A stretch of DNA of 64,000 bases from Lactifluus volemus. Taxonomy: Eukaryota > Basidiomycota > Agaricomycetes > Russulales > Russulaceae. Location of the stretch: positions 62,001 through 126,000 of the forward strand of contig WTXI01000041.1 in the NCBI GenBank assembly GCA_022376515.1, written 5' to 3'. A model generated the notes under the pieces. The model searched no databases. It saw only the letters and a program-made list of their open reading frames with translations, and was not told the DNA's origin. Position 1 is the first letter of the stretch, and every line of letters starts with the position of its first letter. This document shows positions 49,484 through 63,739 of this stretch, piece after piece. The translations under genes and the position numbers were made by a program.

Positions 49484-51105
49484 TCAATCCGAGTTGGATT
49501 TTTGAACGCGGGAGATAGCTACAGTACGACCAGAGCGCTGGCGCGCAGCGATGAATGATTGGATGGGTTGTTGTTGCACATGCACAGTTTCGCCTGACTT
49601 ATTCTCCACAATGGAAAGGCTGTGTAGCGAGGGGAGTACTTCAGCAGCAGCTGTCGGTGATCCTTCCGTGGGCGTTTCTAACGCAGATGCGATGGATGGC
49701 TCTAACGCGACAGGTATTTGAAGGCTCTGGGCAGCGGGGAATGAGTGAAAAAGTTGGAGCCATAGCGTGGGATTGCGGCCGACGAGGTCACCGCACTCAA
49801 TGATGAGTGACTTCACGCTGGAGCGGAAGGACGGAATCTGGCTGCATATCTGTGCTACAGAAGTGAGTTGACAATCCGGATCTTTACCCATGATTTTCCA
49901 CGAGTGAATTTGAGAAAATGCGGAATGATGCGTTGTATCTGAGGGAAAAGAGATATAGGCGCAGTCCGACCACTCGAATTTCAAGGTTAGACTGGATGGC
50001 TTGAATGGGTCCAGGTAACTACTAAAGAACCGAACGACTTGTGGGATGTCAAAGACAGGCTGATGGAGGAATGTTATCATGAATTCATCGAGTAGAGGGG
50101 CATCGAATCGGGCCGCGAGGACGTCCAAGTACTCGCTCACACCCTGAAATTCCAAGAAAGTGAGAACGGGGAGAATAAACCGGGTCTGTAGTGGCGGGGC
50201 TCGGGTTCTTCGTTCGAGGCTTGGTTCGAGGTGAGGTGTTGGGGATTCGAACTGAATATTAAGGGATTCGAGCTTTGGCAGAGCAGACAACGTTGTGGCC
50301 ATTGTCTCGGGTGGTATGTACCCAGAATCAGGAATATCTAAAAGACTAAGGCGTGTGAGGTCGCTTGTAGACGAGAGGAGTTGTGGCAATGACGGAAGTG
50401 AGATTTCCGAAAGAGTGAGATCTCGTAGACTCGGAGCAGATCCATTCAAGAGCATTTTTAGGTCTAGGTATGACTTGAGCGAAAGAGATCTCAATGCTGG
50501 AAATGGTTTCTCCATTGCCGTGACAATTTGTTCATATATATCATCCGGTGGATCGGTGATATCAATTTCAATCTCGCGTACGCGATCACGACGCTCCAAT
50601 GCGGCAATGAGGTTGTCCGTCGATTCGATGGAGGCTCCGGGGTGCTTCCCAGTCAATTCGCAATACACTGTGTCAAACAAATAGTCGAAGTTGAATCGGA
50701 TGACGAGAGGAAATGGTGGCCAGACATCCAACAACTTCCTCACGGGTGATTCCTCCGTGCAAAGGAGCTCCAGATTGAGACGGATTGGTGATTCAAAAAT
50801 GATGTATCGCCATCTTCGGCATACGTGCACTAGCTTCACCCAATTCCACGGACGATCATGGATGGAGTGTTTGTGGATAACAACTTGATAAAAATCGAAT
50901 ATATCTAGGAGGACATTGTCTGGGAGAGATCCGATTGTTACTCGTTGGAGCCCCTGGCCTAATATACAACACAACTCAGTAATCGATACCAGTATGGTTT
51001 TTCCTGATGAATCTTACTTGGTTCTCGTTGAATCAGCAATTTCTTCCGCTGACACACAACAATATTTTTGCTGTTTGAGCCCATGGAAAGGCCATCCATT
51101 TGCAT
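49484..51105 (-). CDS. F7: intact F-box-like protein, subfamily C
   Basis: The only whole F-box gene on the minus strand. It has two exons, 51,105-51,018 and 50,958-49,484, joined in phase across a 59-bp GT-AG intron, giving about 520 residues from MQMDGLSMGSNSKN. The F-box reads VTIGSLPDNVLLDIFDFY then WVKLVHVCRRWRYIIFESP (about residues 34-80). The repeats read SLPQLLSSTSDLTRLSLLDI, GVSEYLDVLAARFDAPLL and FDIPQVVRFF. The C-terminus ends SGRTVAISRVQKSNSD. It lacks the MNPIE/MNPTE first exon of subfamilies A and B. The closest relative in the window is F12 on the plus strand. Predicted role: SCF substrate receptor. Confidence 0.87.
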
Positions 51106-51616
51106 CAAAGAGACTAAGGTTGACTGGAGTATGACTAGTGGCCAAAACCGTTGGGGACTCACGGGCGCCTGGCGGAGCCGAAGTCGACGCGAGGCTTGCC
51201 CCAAGTCGACGGGGCGCTTGCGAAGTCGAGCGCTTACCTCAGCGTCCTTTGGGCCAAAATCGTGAATCGAAGTGTGAATCGTGCCGTGACAGATTTAAAA
51301 GACAGCCCTCCTTTAATATAATAGATTGAATCGTCGAATTTACTTAAATTTACTTCGATTTACTGTAAGTCATTTCTCGTTGGGCTTCACCCCTGGAATA
51401 GTCGTGGAAACCTGCAGTCGGCATCGGACTAGCCAGTTAACATACCGTATTTTTTGACGTGTTGTTGTCTGATAACGTAAGCTCGCACTCGGTGAATTAT
51501 TGACTCTGCAACTTGTCGTCCGGTTTCTCTCACAAGCAAAAGCTTGACAGCTTATGTGCCCAACTGAAGGGCTCTTTTTGTTGCTGTACTCATCATCTAC
51601 ATAGATCACCTTACAA
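51106..51616. other. Possible transposon remnant
   Basis: At about 51,178-51,235 a motif close to aagtcga recurs three times at roughly 20-bp spacing. At 51,262-51,290 gaatcg recurs three times, and at 51,338-51,362 a T-rich atttact unit recurs. Such stacked short repeats are common at transposon ends, but no transposase is seen. Confidence 0.35.
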
Positions 51617-53960
<2,344 letters not shown>

Positions 53961-54285
53961 CAACACCCCGCACTTAGCCCGCAGAGAAAGCGAACAACGC
54001 ATCGTTGGACCTCCCTGTTACGAAGATGCCGCGGTACGCATCATACCGGAACTTCTTCGCCATCTAGTCTTATTTTGATGTGACTTTCGAAAGGCCATCG
54101 TATAATTTAGCCTCGGACTTCGTGCCGCCTTCTGCACGGGTCATGAAATCCGCTGAGAACGGGGTTTCGGCAATCCCTCGTGCCTCAGGCTGTTGTCGCT
54201 ACACTCACCTCAATGAATTCTGTAGATGTCAAAGAGACGACGCCGGCCCTTCCTTTCAGCGACGTCATAAAAAAAGATGGCCCAG
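53961..54285. other. Junction between PAP relic and F-box fragment
   Basis: No clear likeness to either neighbour. It may hold diverged C-terminal PAP sequence or the lost front of the F-box gene. Confidence 0.3.
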
Positions 54286-55128
54286 CGTATAGTTATGTAT
54301 TACAAGAGTATGACTGGCGGGGCTGGTATATTTCACCTGAGCCGCTGGCACAGTTTTTGTCCGCGCCGACAACGCTCGAATGGCTTTCCCTTGACATCCA
54401 ATCCCCGACTACTCACTCCAAACGAAGAAGCCGACGTCACCCTCCAATCACCCGCTCTCTCCTTTCAGCCCTCACCTTTTTAGAATTTAAAGGTGTCAGC
54501 GAGTACCTGGAAGTCCTCGCTGCCCGAATTCACGTTCCTCAACTCGATGTCTTCAAGTATCGTCTTCTTTAATCAGCTTGTCTTCGACATTCCACAAACC
54601 GGGCGCTTCATTAGTCCCCTAGGCCGTCACAGATTCTCCACTCTATCCCTTTCTTTCTCTCCGACTGGCCCAATCTCGATGAAATTTATGGGACAAACGG
54701 CCTCTCCAGTCATCACCTCGATTGGACAATCTCGTCCAAAGGAGTAGATTGGCAAGTCTTTCTCGCAGCGCAGATGTACAGCCAGAATCTGCCTCTCTGC
54801 TTCATCGTGGAGCAGCTCAACATCGGTTACAACAACTGTTGGACCGTTCCGGGAGGAATTCGGCCAGATGACATACATCCCATGCGATGGACCGAACCAT
54901 TCGCTCATTTCTGTGCGGAATCTGGGATTACCCACCAAGTTGATGCGTTCATCGCACATGCGCTACAAGGGCTCACCGACCAACTGGCCACAGGTTTTTC
55001 CCGCGCTTCAAAACGTTTACATTCGGGGTGGCTCGCCAGACAGAGCCGCGCAGCAAGGCATGCAGTCATTCGTCACTGCGCGCCAGCACTCCAATCGCCC
55101 TATAATTGTCCAGCGAGAGTAATTACAT
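54286..55128 (+). pseudogene. F9: headless F-box-like gene fragment
   Basis: Only the leucine-rich C-terminal half is present. From about 54,325 it reads YISPEPLAQFLSAPTTLEWL, then FLEFKGVSEYLEVLAARI, a frame change near 54,555, FNQLVFDIPQTGRFI, a second change near 54,745, then LPLCFIVEQLNIGYNN and, after another change, ALQNVYIRGGSPDRAAQQG and SFVTARQHSNRP. The F-box itself is missing, replaced by the PAP relic upstream. Its tail is duplicated at 57,690-57,845. Confidence 0.7.
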
Positions 55129-55139
55129 GGTGATTTCCG

Positions 55140-55480
55140 CTGTCCATTTCATCGCATTGGGTGTTGTATCACCACTTCTTCCGTTTCCTTCGCCAGCCTA
55201 TTATAAATGAAGGAATGAGTGTTCTGGGAATTGGGGCAAATAAGCCTGAGTTGTCGGGTTGTGGATGCTTGCCGCGTCATAGCCGACACATTCACTCACG
55301 CGACGTACCAACTCATGTGGGTTAATGAAGTTGGTAGCATTTCCCTTGAAAACTTTCACGTCAACCTTGGAGGCATTGATCTCGATGACGGCCTAGCCCT
55401 CAGACCTCTTGAGCCCGTGGTTGTCGAGCGCGGAGCTCCTACATTGATATCTCCGGCCCGGGTGGGTCACTGACCCAGTC
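55140..55480. repeat. Tail-flank repeat, copy 1
   Basis: Matches 57,850-58,230. The minus strand of 55,470-55,205 keeps an open reading of about 60 codons (AVIEINASKVDVKVFKGNA, ELVRRVSECVGYDAASI) that looks protein-like but belongs to no family I recognise. An in-frame stop precedes it. Confidence 0.5.
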
Positions 55481-55859
55481 GTAGGGCAACAAGACTGAAG
55501 TGAACGCGTCGAAAACTACACTCTTTTATACTGTCAAAACCAGATAAACATGTCCAGAATAATAGTGGTTTTATTCTACTCATAATCGTGTATCTAAGTG
55601 TCCAGGGAGCTACAGTGGAGCTACGCACATAAATTGTCTGTAATCATAACTAGCGCGTCCGCGCTCATCCGCGGTGTCCGGTCCGCTAGATCCGCGGGAT
55701 CTCAACAATCTCTTCCGAGTCTCTCCTGTAATGACAAAATGACAACAATGACAACGTATCCATCTGCAAGCGACGACATCGCCGGCATTTTCCCTAGTTG
55801 TGAGTGTGGCTGATTGTGTCCAAAACTTTTGCTTTTGCCGACCACAATTCGAGATTCTG
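55481..55859. other. Spacer and upstream region of F8
   Basis: The block 55,735-55,914 repeats the conserved upstream regions of F6 and F3. Near 55,656-55,690 a motif resembling 41,842-41,875 recurs. No gene seen. Confidence 0.45.
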
Positions 55860-55867
55860 TATAAATA
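55860..55867 (+). promoter_or_regulatory. TATA box of F8
   Basis: tataaata lies 55 bp before the F8 start codon, in the same conserved block as for F6. Confidence 0.5.
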
Positions 55868-55914
55868 ACCGCCCTGCCCTCGGCTTCCCTCCCCAACGCG
55901 GCTGCTTGCTGTCG

Positions 55915-57612
55915 ATGAATCCTACTGAGTGTGTCTATGTCCTTATTATTTCAGAAGCGCTGTGACTAAGTTTTTTAAAATTTAGGTTCACTCGAAAGTC
56001 CCCATCCTTCTTGGTGCCGATAGATGATCGTACCATAGACGAAAGCCGGAAACGTCCAGGGTGGAATCGAAACAAGAATCAGGTATGATCACATCTGAAA
56101 CCCACACAATAACCACCTCTGACTTGTACCGTGACCATCGGCTACACTCAGGCCTGGTATCTCAGGTAACAATTGAATCGCTCCCAGATGATGTCCTTCG
56201 AGAAATGTTTCAAATCTATCGCATCATCGCCACCGACACCAACACACACGAAGACTTTGGCGATCACATCTATACATGGGAATGGAAGAAGCTGGTGCAG
56301 GTATGTCGAAGATGGCGACACGTCATCTTTGCATCACCGCTCGGCCTCGATCTGCAACTCTTATGCACGCGGAGAACGCATGTGAGGGAATTGCTGGATA
56401 TCTGGCCAGTGCCGACCTTGCCTCTCGTCCTCGACATCGAGTACTTTTACCCCTTTGGGGGAGGGGCCAGTTACTGGGAGAATAGAATGGACGACTTGAT
56501 CGCGGCACTGGAGCGTCCCGATCGCATTCGCCAGATTCGTCTGCTCCTTTTATCCTGTTCTCAATTTGAACGGGTCGCTGCATGATGCGGGAGCGATCAT
56601 TTCCGGGATTGACCCATCTTTCATTTGGAGAATACGAAGGGGAGAAGGTCGTCGTTCTCGATCCATTCTTGAGCGGATCGGCACCACGTTTACGACACCT
56701 CTATTTGTGGAGAGTTGCCATTCCATCGTTGCCCAATCTTCTCTTATCTGCGACCGACCTTACCACCCTTCGTCTTCTCGAAATCCCGGTTACCTCTTAC
56801 ATTTCGCCTAATACAATGGTTGCTTGCCTCTCCACGTTGACAAAGCTTGACCATCTCGACCTTCTTTCCAATCCCGGACTCCTCATTCCAACGAACAACC
56901 ACCATCTTCCGACACTCACACCGTCCTCCCCGCACTTACAAAGTTCTCTTTTCAAGGTGTCTGCCAGTACCTGGAAATCCTCTTAGCCCAAGTCGACGCG
57001 CCTATGCTCCAGGAGTTCAAGGCAAGCTACTTTGATCAACTTGAATTCGACATTCCGCGAGCCGTTCGATTCATTGGATACAGAGGACTTCCCATGCCAA
57101 AATATCTAGAACTGGCTTTCTGTCCTTGCAGGGGGGCCATGATAGCGTTCTGTCATCATGGCAAGGGCGGGAGGAAATTGGATGATCATTCATTTTGTCT
57201 CGAGTGGAAAATTTTGTGTAAAGACATAGATGGCCAAGTCATTTCCGTATTGGATGTATGCAGCCAGATTGCGCCCCTCTTCTCTACCGTAGAGCGGCTC
57301 AATTTCGGGTACTCCGACTCGGATTGGCTTTGGGCTAGAGGTCCAGTGGGGAGACAGCTAGACGACGTGGACCCCACGATATATCTCGACCTGTTCTGCT
57401 CGCTGACCTCTGTAAAGACGCTGGGACTATTCATCGACCTGGAACCGTTCGTCGCGGCTGCGTTGGAAGAGGTCCCAGACGAATTGGTTGCGGAGGTTTT
57501 TCCTGCTCTTGAAGTGATCTCTATTTTTGGAAGGAAGTCAGACATCAGTCAGGGCTTGGAGTTATTCGTCGCTGCACGCCAGCATGCCGGTCACCCTGTA
57601 GTTATTGAATAA
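55915..57612 (+). CDS. F8: F-box-like gene, subfamily A, two frameshifts
   Basis: Close copy of F6 with the same exon pattern (ATG 55,915; acceptor near 55,984; second intron from about 56,083). The F-box VTIESLPDDVLREMFQIY with WKKLVQVCRRWRHVIFASP is intact, and the frame is open through SCSQFERVAA. One base is missing at about 56,581 and one at about 56,866 (tttt in F6, ttt here). With them the repeats continue (HLYLWRVAIPSLPNLLLSAT; GVCQYLEILLAQVDAPML; FDIPRAVRFIGYRGLPMP) to 57,612. Everything else is aligned with F6 without stops, so it is either a very young pseudogene or a sound gene with two base errors. Confidence 0.78.
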
Positions 57613-57689
57613 AACTAGCACGCGTCGTAGTCGTGTACAGTAGTCGACGTTTTCCGCTATCGTTGAGACCCGTCTCATCGACTTACAAG

Positions 57690-57848
57690 TACTTCTATGC
57701 ACGAACTGGCCACGGAGGTTTTCCCCGCGCTTCAAAATATACACATTTGGGGTGGCTCGCCAGACAGTGCCGCGCAGCAAGACATGCAGTCATTCGTCAC
57801 TGCGCGCCAGCACTCCAATCGCCCCATAATTGTCCAGCCCAGTAATGA
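57690..57848 (+). pseudogene. F10: solo F-box gene tail
   Basis: A 50-codon fragment, ELATEVFPALQNIHIWGGSP then AAQQDMQSFVTARQHSNRPI, equals the last part of F9. It directly follows F8 and has no upstream gene body. Confidence 0.7.
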
Positions 57849-57849
57849 T

Positions 57850-58230
57850 ATGGCGATTTCCGCTGTCCATTCCATCCTATTGGTTTGTGTCACCACTTGT
57901 TCCGTTCGCTTTCGCCAGCTTATTACCATCTTACGTAAAATGTGTCGACCTCCGTATGACACTGTAGTACGGTATTGTTATCAATGGTCAAAATAATGAA
58001 GGAACGGGTGTTCTGGCATGTCTACATACAAGTAAAGTTCTCGCGGTCGGGTCGACACATTCACTCACATGTTGGGGTAATGAAGTTGGTAGCATTTCCT
58101 TGAAAATATTCAGGTCGGCCTTGGAGGCATTGATCTTGATGACAGCCTCCTCAAGACCTCCATAAGCCCGTGGTTGTCGACAGCGCGAGCTCTGGACGTT
58201 TGATGTCCCCGGCCCGGGGTCGGTGGTTGC
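57850..58230. repeat. Tail-flank repeat, copy 2
   Basis: Second copy of 55,140-55,480. The protein-like minus-strand reading (AVIKINASKADLNIFKE) is kept only in part. Confidence 0.5.
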
Positions 58231-58392
58231 CGTGATGCAGCCCGGGCCCATCCGAGTAACTTATGGGCCATGTCATTTCGAGTCATTATCAAATACTAAC
58301 TCGATCTCAAATAAGGCTCACTCGAAAGCCCACCACTGATCGCCTTCCATCCTTCAGCCAAGCACCTCCTTTATGCCAATAAGTGGTGACAC

Positions 58393-59968
58393 ATGGGTTC
58401 GAAGATCGAAAACAGTATTGAACGCACCTGGAAGGAATCGAAACAAGTCCCAGGTATGACTCATTTAGAACAACCGCAACCACCAACTGACCTGTATGGC
58501 GCAGGCCCGGTATCCCAACGAATGACAATTAGATCGCTCCCCGACAATGTCCTCCTAGAAATGTTTCATTTCTATCGAGTCACCGCAACATATGAGGGTG
58601 TAAATACATGGAACTGGAAGAAACTGGTGCACGTATGCCGAAGATGGCGATACGTCATTTTTGCATCACCACTCGCACTCGATCTGCAGCTTTGTGCACA
58701 CGACATACGCCTGTGAGGGCATTGTTGGATATCTGGCCAGCATTGCCTCTCATCGTCGATGTTGACTGCCTCTCGCCGCGAGGGACCACCCAAGTCTTCG
58801 AAGATAGATTGGACGACTTGGTCGTCGCACTGGAATATCGTGATCGCATACGCCAGATTCGTGTCCGGAGTTTATCAAGTTCGCAATTTGAACGGATCGC
58901 CAAGGTGATGACGGAGCCATTTCCGGCGTTGACATCTCTTTCCTTTGGACGATATGAAGGGGAGACTGTCGTGCTTCTTGATCCATTCTTGAACGGATCC
59001 GCCCCACGGTTACAGCACCTCGATTTGTGGAGAATTGCAATTCCATCGCTGCCAAAACTTCTTTTGTCTGCAACTGACCTTACGACTCTTCGTCTTTGTG
59101 ACATACCGAATACTTCCTACATTCCGCCCGAGACAATGGTCACGTGTCTCTCCGTGTTAATAAAGCTCGAATGCCTCGGCATTGAATTCCAATCCTGGAC
59201 TCCTCACCCGAATCAGACCAATCAACACCCGTCTCACGAGGCTCGCACGGTCCTCCCCGCTCTCACCGAGTTGTCTTTCCAAGGTGTCAGCGAGTACTTG
59301 GAGGTCCTCGGAGCACAAATCGATGCGCCTCTACTCGAGGAGTTCAGGACATGCTACTTCAATCAGCTTGTCATTGACATCCCACGTATCATTCGGTTTA
59401 TTTGTCACCGAGGGCTTCCCAGACCAGACAATCTATGTCTGGTTTTCTGTCCTATGAGCAAGGCCATAATTCAGTTCTCTAGCTATGAAAAGGCAGTGAG
59501 AACTGATCTCGCAAACTATCTCGAGTGGATAATCCAGTGTAGTCGATTAGATGGGCAAGTCATTTCCGTTGTGGGGATATGCAGGCAGATTCTGCCCATC
59601 TGCTCAAGCGTGGAGCGGCTCTACATCAGGTACGGCGACTGGACACACGGTTACATTCCACTAGGAGATCAGCTAGACGGCATGGATCCCATGATATGGA
59701 TCGTACTGTTCCGCTCATTTACCTCTGTGAAATGGTGGAATTATCCATAAAGTTGGCGCCATCCATCGCAGCTGCGTTACAAGGGCTCACAGGCGAATCC
59801 TCCACGGAGGTTTTCCCCGCGCTACAAAGCATTTCCATTGTTGGGAATACATCTGACATCGAAAAAGCTGCGCAGCAAGGCATAGGCATAGAGTCATTTG
59901 TCACTGCGCGCAAGCACTCAGGTCGCCCTGTAGCTGTCCGAATCAAGCACAAGCCGTATTATTGGTAA
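58393..59968 (+). CDS. F11: F-box-like gene, frameshifted
   Basis: The start ATG 58,393 gives MGSKIENSIERTWKESKQVP, joined in phase across an intron (about 58,453-58,503) to PVSQRMTIRSLPDNVLLEMF and WKKLVHVCRRWRYVIFASP. A one-base loss at about 58,691 (ctttg, where relatives need one more t) moves the rest to another frame. That frame is open for some 350 codons with repeats SLPKLLLSATDLTTLRLCDI and GVSEYLEVLGAQIDAPLL. A further loss at about 59,732 precedes the tail LQGLTGESSTEVFPALQSIS, which ends at 59,968. It is most like subfamily A but has features of the others. No MNPTE exon is seen. Confidence 0.76.
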
Positions 59969-60282
59969 ATGCTTTCCGTTTTCCATTACGTCGGCATTGA
60001 GATTCATCTCTCTGCTTCTATACACGGTCTCTTTTGACCCCCAACTGAATCGTCTGTCACCTTTGCTAGTTTGTTGTCATCTCATGTATAACATGTTGAC
60101 CCCAGCATGCCCGGTGTCACGGTAGTATGATACTGTTTCCATATTCCTGAGAGGATTGTACACGTAGTGAAATCGTTAATTAAGTGTCCTTGACTGGAAT
60201 CTCTGCTCGCTACCAGCGTGTTATCGTACAGTAGCATCAGGCAAAAATAGTTTCCGGGTTTCAACTGGGTTTCATTGGTTTT

Positions 60283-60480
60283 CAGGTTTCCAGGAACTTG
60301 GAAACCTGAAGCTCATGACCTCCGAAGAGAAAATCAAATATCGATGGTACCTACCTAATCAAGACTATCCATGTCTTAGCCGCAACGTGGCTTTGCCTTG
60401 ATTAGGTAGTTACCATCCCTTATATTGATTTTTTCTCCGGGCTGTTACATAGTAATTACATAGGTTTCCAAGGTTTCTAT
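60283..60480. mobile_element. MITE-like inverted-repeat element
   Basis: Left arm 60,326-60,363 and right arm 60,397-60,440 are inverted repeats with about 33 bp between them; the core of each arm is ctacctaatcaag or its complement. Outside them lies a perfect 10-bp palindrome pair (caggtttcca and tggaaacctg, 60,283-60,308), and a related ttggaaacct complement near 60,462-60,475. No coding capacity. It would fold into a long hairpin, as MITEs do. Confidence 0.55.
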
Positions 60481-60519
60481 TACTTGTCATTCAGACACGT
60501 TTCTGAGAAATTGGACATA

Positions 60520-60605
60520 CAGTAGTACCAGTATCTCCGATGACAGGTTTCACGGTGCTCGGGCGGAGGAACAGAGTCGGGGTATCGCATCTCCGGCCGC
60601 CTCTT
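60520..60605. repeat. Short direct repeat, copy 1
   Basis: Shares the core cacggtgctcgggcggagga with 61,325-61,400, plus a diverged lead-in that reads ccagtatctccgatgac here. Confidence 0.6.
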
Positions 60606-61324
60606 CTGGGTTAACGAGTTGGCATAAATGGAAGCATTATTAATAAGGGTGGCCTGGGAATGAGATGAGGACTGCGGAAGAAGATCCAAAGTGCACGTGA
60701 TATATTACATAATGTGAATCGCATTTGGGATCTCGCGCGGGTTTGTCGAAAAAGAGATTGACAGCTTTTCTGTACAACACCCAAACACCCCTTCACTTAA
60801 TCTTCCTCGTGTTGCAGGATATCAGGGCACTATCCTTGACCAATGGTCATTGGTGAACTTGAGGCCAGTGCGCGAGCGCGCGATGGCGCTAGCGGACGTG
60901 CGAGGGTAACTAATGTAAGTTCTGTAGCAGAAAAAAAGGCATGAGGCAGCTATACCGGAAACGTGGAATTGCCGCAACACGTGTGTCATCGTCCTCGTCT
61001 TCCTTCCAACTCCTGCAATTTCATCACGCCATCGGTCGTCGATTCACCAGAGCGGCGTGGACAGCGGCTCACATTGCATTGTGTACTCCTCCAGTGTCGC
61101 TTCTCTGCAAGTTCTCGCTCGCGGTGAAATCAAGTATCGCCGCACTCTGACTTCACGCGTGATACGTCCGTGATCATGCTACATGTCATAGGCGGAAGGC
61201 CCAAATCGGATCACGGAGGGAAATATAGTGACCAATCTTAAAATGCTCTAGTCTAGGGGATGACAGCAATCGGCAATTACGTACAGACAGAAGGGAACTA
61301 TCTTAGTACAACGATGGTGCCAGA

Positions 61325-61400
61325 CTGCCAGTGTCTCTGATGACAGCTTTCACGGTGCTCGGGCGGAGGAACAGAGTCGCGGTGATGCCGCCGCGGCCGA
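61325..61400. repeat. Short direct repeat, copy 2
   Basis: Second copy of 60,520-60,605. It overlaps the region that would be the first exon of F12. Confidence 0.6.
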
Positions 61401-63054
61401 GTCGGAGATTGAGTAATATATTGAATCCAACATACAACTTGAACATACTATACTGTATGTACCACATCCAAGAAGACTTCACACGTCAGCCCCAGTCCAA
61501 CTTCTTTGAAGTATTCCTTGAGCAAAAACCCTGTTGCCTGTCAACGGATGATTCTGGGTAAGACTCTTCTGGAACAACTTGTAACGACGATTGCTGAGTT
61601 GTATGGTGTGGTGTAGGCCCGGTTTCACAACGAGTAACAATCGGATCTCTCCCCGACAATGTCCTCGTAGAAATATTTGATTTTTATCAAGTTGTCATCA
61701 ACAACGACAATCGCGAATATCCATGGAATTGGGAGAAGCTGGTGCACGTATGCCAACGATGGCGATACCTCATTTTTGATTCACCAATCCGTCTTGATCT
61801 GCGGCTTTTTTGCAAAGAGAAATCTCCAGTGAGGGACCTGTTGGATATCTGGCCACCATTTCCTCTCGTTATCCAAGCCGACTACCACAAATTGAAATTA
61901 TGGTCCCAGTCAGAATCGGACGACCTCGACTCGGAAGACAGCTTCGTCGACAACGTCGTTGCCGCATTGGAGCGTCGTGATCGCGTACGCCAGATCGATA
62001 TCGCCAATATACCGGATTTTTCGTTGGATGAAATTGTCACGGCAATGCATGGACCATTTCCAGCATTGAGGTCTCTGTCGCTCCGGTCAGATGAGGTGTC
62101 ACCGCTTCCTCTTCTTAAAACATTCTTGAATGGATCCGCGTCATGTCTTCAAGAACTCGCCCTCGTGGGGATCTCATTTCCGTCCTTGTCACGACTCCTC
62201 TCAACTACCAGCGACCTCACATCTCTTTGCCTTCTCGCTATCCCTAATTCCGCCAGTGGGTACATTCCAGCCAAGAGAATGGCCACATGCCTGTCCGCGT
62301 TGCCAAAACTCGAAACCCTCGTTATCAGTTTCGAATCCCCTACCCCTCGCCCTCGACGAAGAATCCTGCCACAAACCCGGTTCGTTCTATCCGCTCTTGC
62401 TGTGTTGGATTTCAAAGGTGTGAGCGAGTACCTGGAAATTCTCGCAGCCCGAATCGATGCACCTCTACTCGATGAATTCCAGATAAACTTGTCCCATCAG
62501 CCCGTCTTCGACATTCCCCAAACCATTCGCTTTTTTGGTCACCTAGACTCGTTCAGGCCATCCAGTCTTACCTTGTCATTCACTCGTGTTTCAACGCCTC
62601 TTTATCTTTTTCCTCGCGTCATTCCGGGTGTCCTTCCTCGTGGCAAATCTCGTGCCAAAGGTTAGATCAGCAAGTCAGTTCTGTAGCGCAGATATGCAGC
62701 CAGATTCTGCCCTTCCGCTCTAGCGTCAAGTCACTTAACATTAAGTTCTACAGTGTCCTCGACATTTTGACAGAAGAGGAGATACCAGATCCCACGCTAT
62801 GGTCCCAACTTTTTCACTCATTTACCTCTGTCCAGAATCTGGAAATACCTGCCCTGTTAGAGCCGTCAATCGCACCAGCGTTGCAAGGGCTCACTGGAGA
62901 ACCATCTGCCGAAGCATTCCCCTCGTTATCCAACCTTTCCATAGTCGGGAATATGTCGGACGAAACCGCTCAACAAGGCATACAATCATTCATCGCGGCC
63001 CGCCAGCAGGACGATCGCCCGATCGCTGTCACTCGACGATTGAGGACATTGTGA
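61331..63054 (+). CDS. F12: F-box-like gene, subfamily C
   Basis: The F-box exon starts at about 61,617 after an intron (about 61,559-61,616) and reads PVSQRVTIGSLPDNVLVEIF then WEKLVHVCQRWRYLIFDSP. It runs open for about 350 codons (SLSRLLSTTSDLTSLCLLAI; GVSEYLEILAARIDAPLL; FDIPQTIRFFGHL). A one-base loss at about 62,662 makes a stop; the last part (SVAQICSQILPFRSSVKSL; LQGLTGEPSAEAFPSLSNLS) ends at 63,054. The first exon is uncertain: an open frame from 61,331 ends near the donor, but its phase is off by one. F7 is the nearest relative. Predicted SCF substrate receptor. Confidence 0.78.
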
Positions 63055-63735
63055 GCTGGCGCAGCCATCGTCCTCGGAAATCCTACAACTCTTTCTTCTA
63101 CCATCTGCCCTAGTATCAATATCTTGCTTTCCATGGACGGACCGGAGGTATTCCACCAACCCGTTCCCTACACCGGCCCACGTCGTGTTCACCAAAAAAT
63201 TTCTACACTACCTTATCACTCTCAGTTTCGTTAATGACGTTCTGGAGCGCCACGCATTTAGTTTGGTCTCTTTATCTCTCTTCATCTTTGATTTCTTAGT
63301 GTTGGTGTGGACTTCCTCACTAGCAGACCTCCCTTTCGCACTACCAAACTACATTTGTGACTCAGATACCCTCACAGCTCTGTTTACCCCGTTTTCTGTT
63401 ATTTTCGCTACATTTTAGACTACGGATGGTTGAGGTAACTCCATAAAATGTTCTCAAACACTGTTTCGGAGAGCATCCCACGGTGGGATGAAGGAACAAC
63501 TTGGAAATTGTAGCCCCCACTTCTGTTTGTATGCCCCGGGCCTTACGCGGGTTCTTAAAGAAGATATTGGTATGGCCGATCATGGTAAGCGCTCTTGTAT
63601 CGTCATGTGTGAGCTCGAAGCCTGGTTGAGGGTCTAGTGGACGTGTGAGGACAATAAATGTAAGTTCTGTAATGGAAAATAAAAATAAAAATAGAGTGCT
63701 ATAGAGGGAACGTTGCGAGGAAACGCATCTCTGCA
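63055..63735. other. Spacer after F12
   Basis: No gene recognised. About 63,635-63,680 resembles 60,880-60,930 (shared core aatgtaagttctgta). Confidence 0.4.
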
Positions 63736-63739
63736 TTAT

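Larger units (their letters stand above)
59969..61330. other. Spacer with mobile-element remnants
   Basis: No gene recognised. It holds the hairpin element at 60,283-60,480 and one copy of a short direct repeat (60,520-60,605). Confidence 0.45.
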
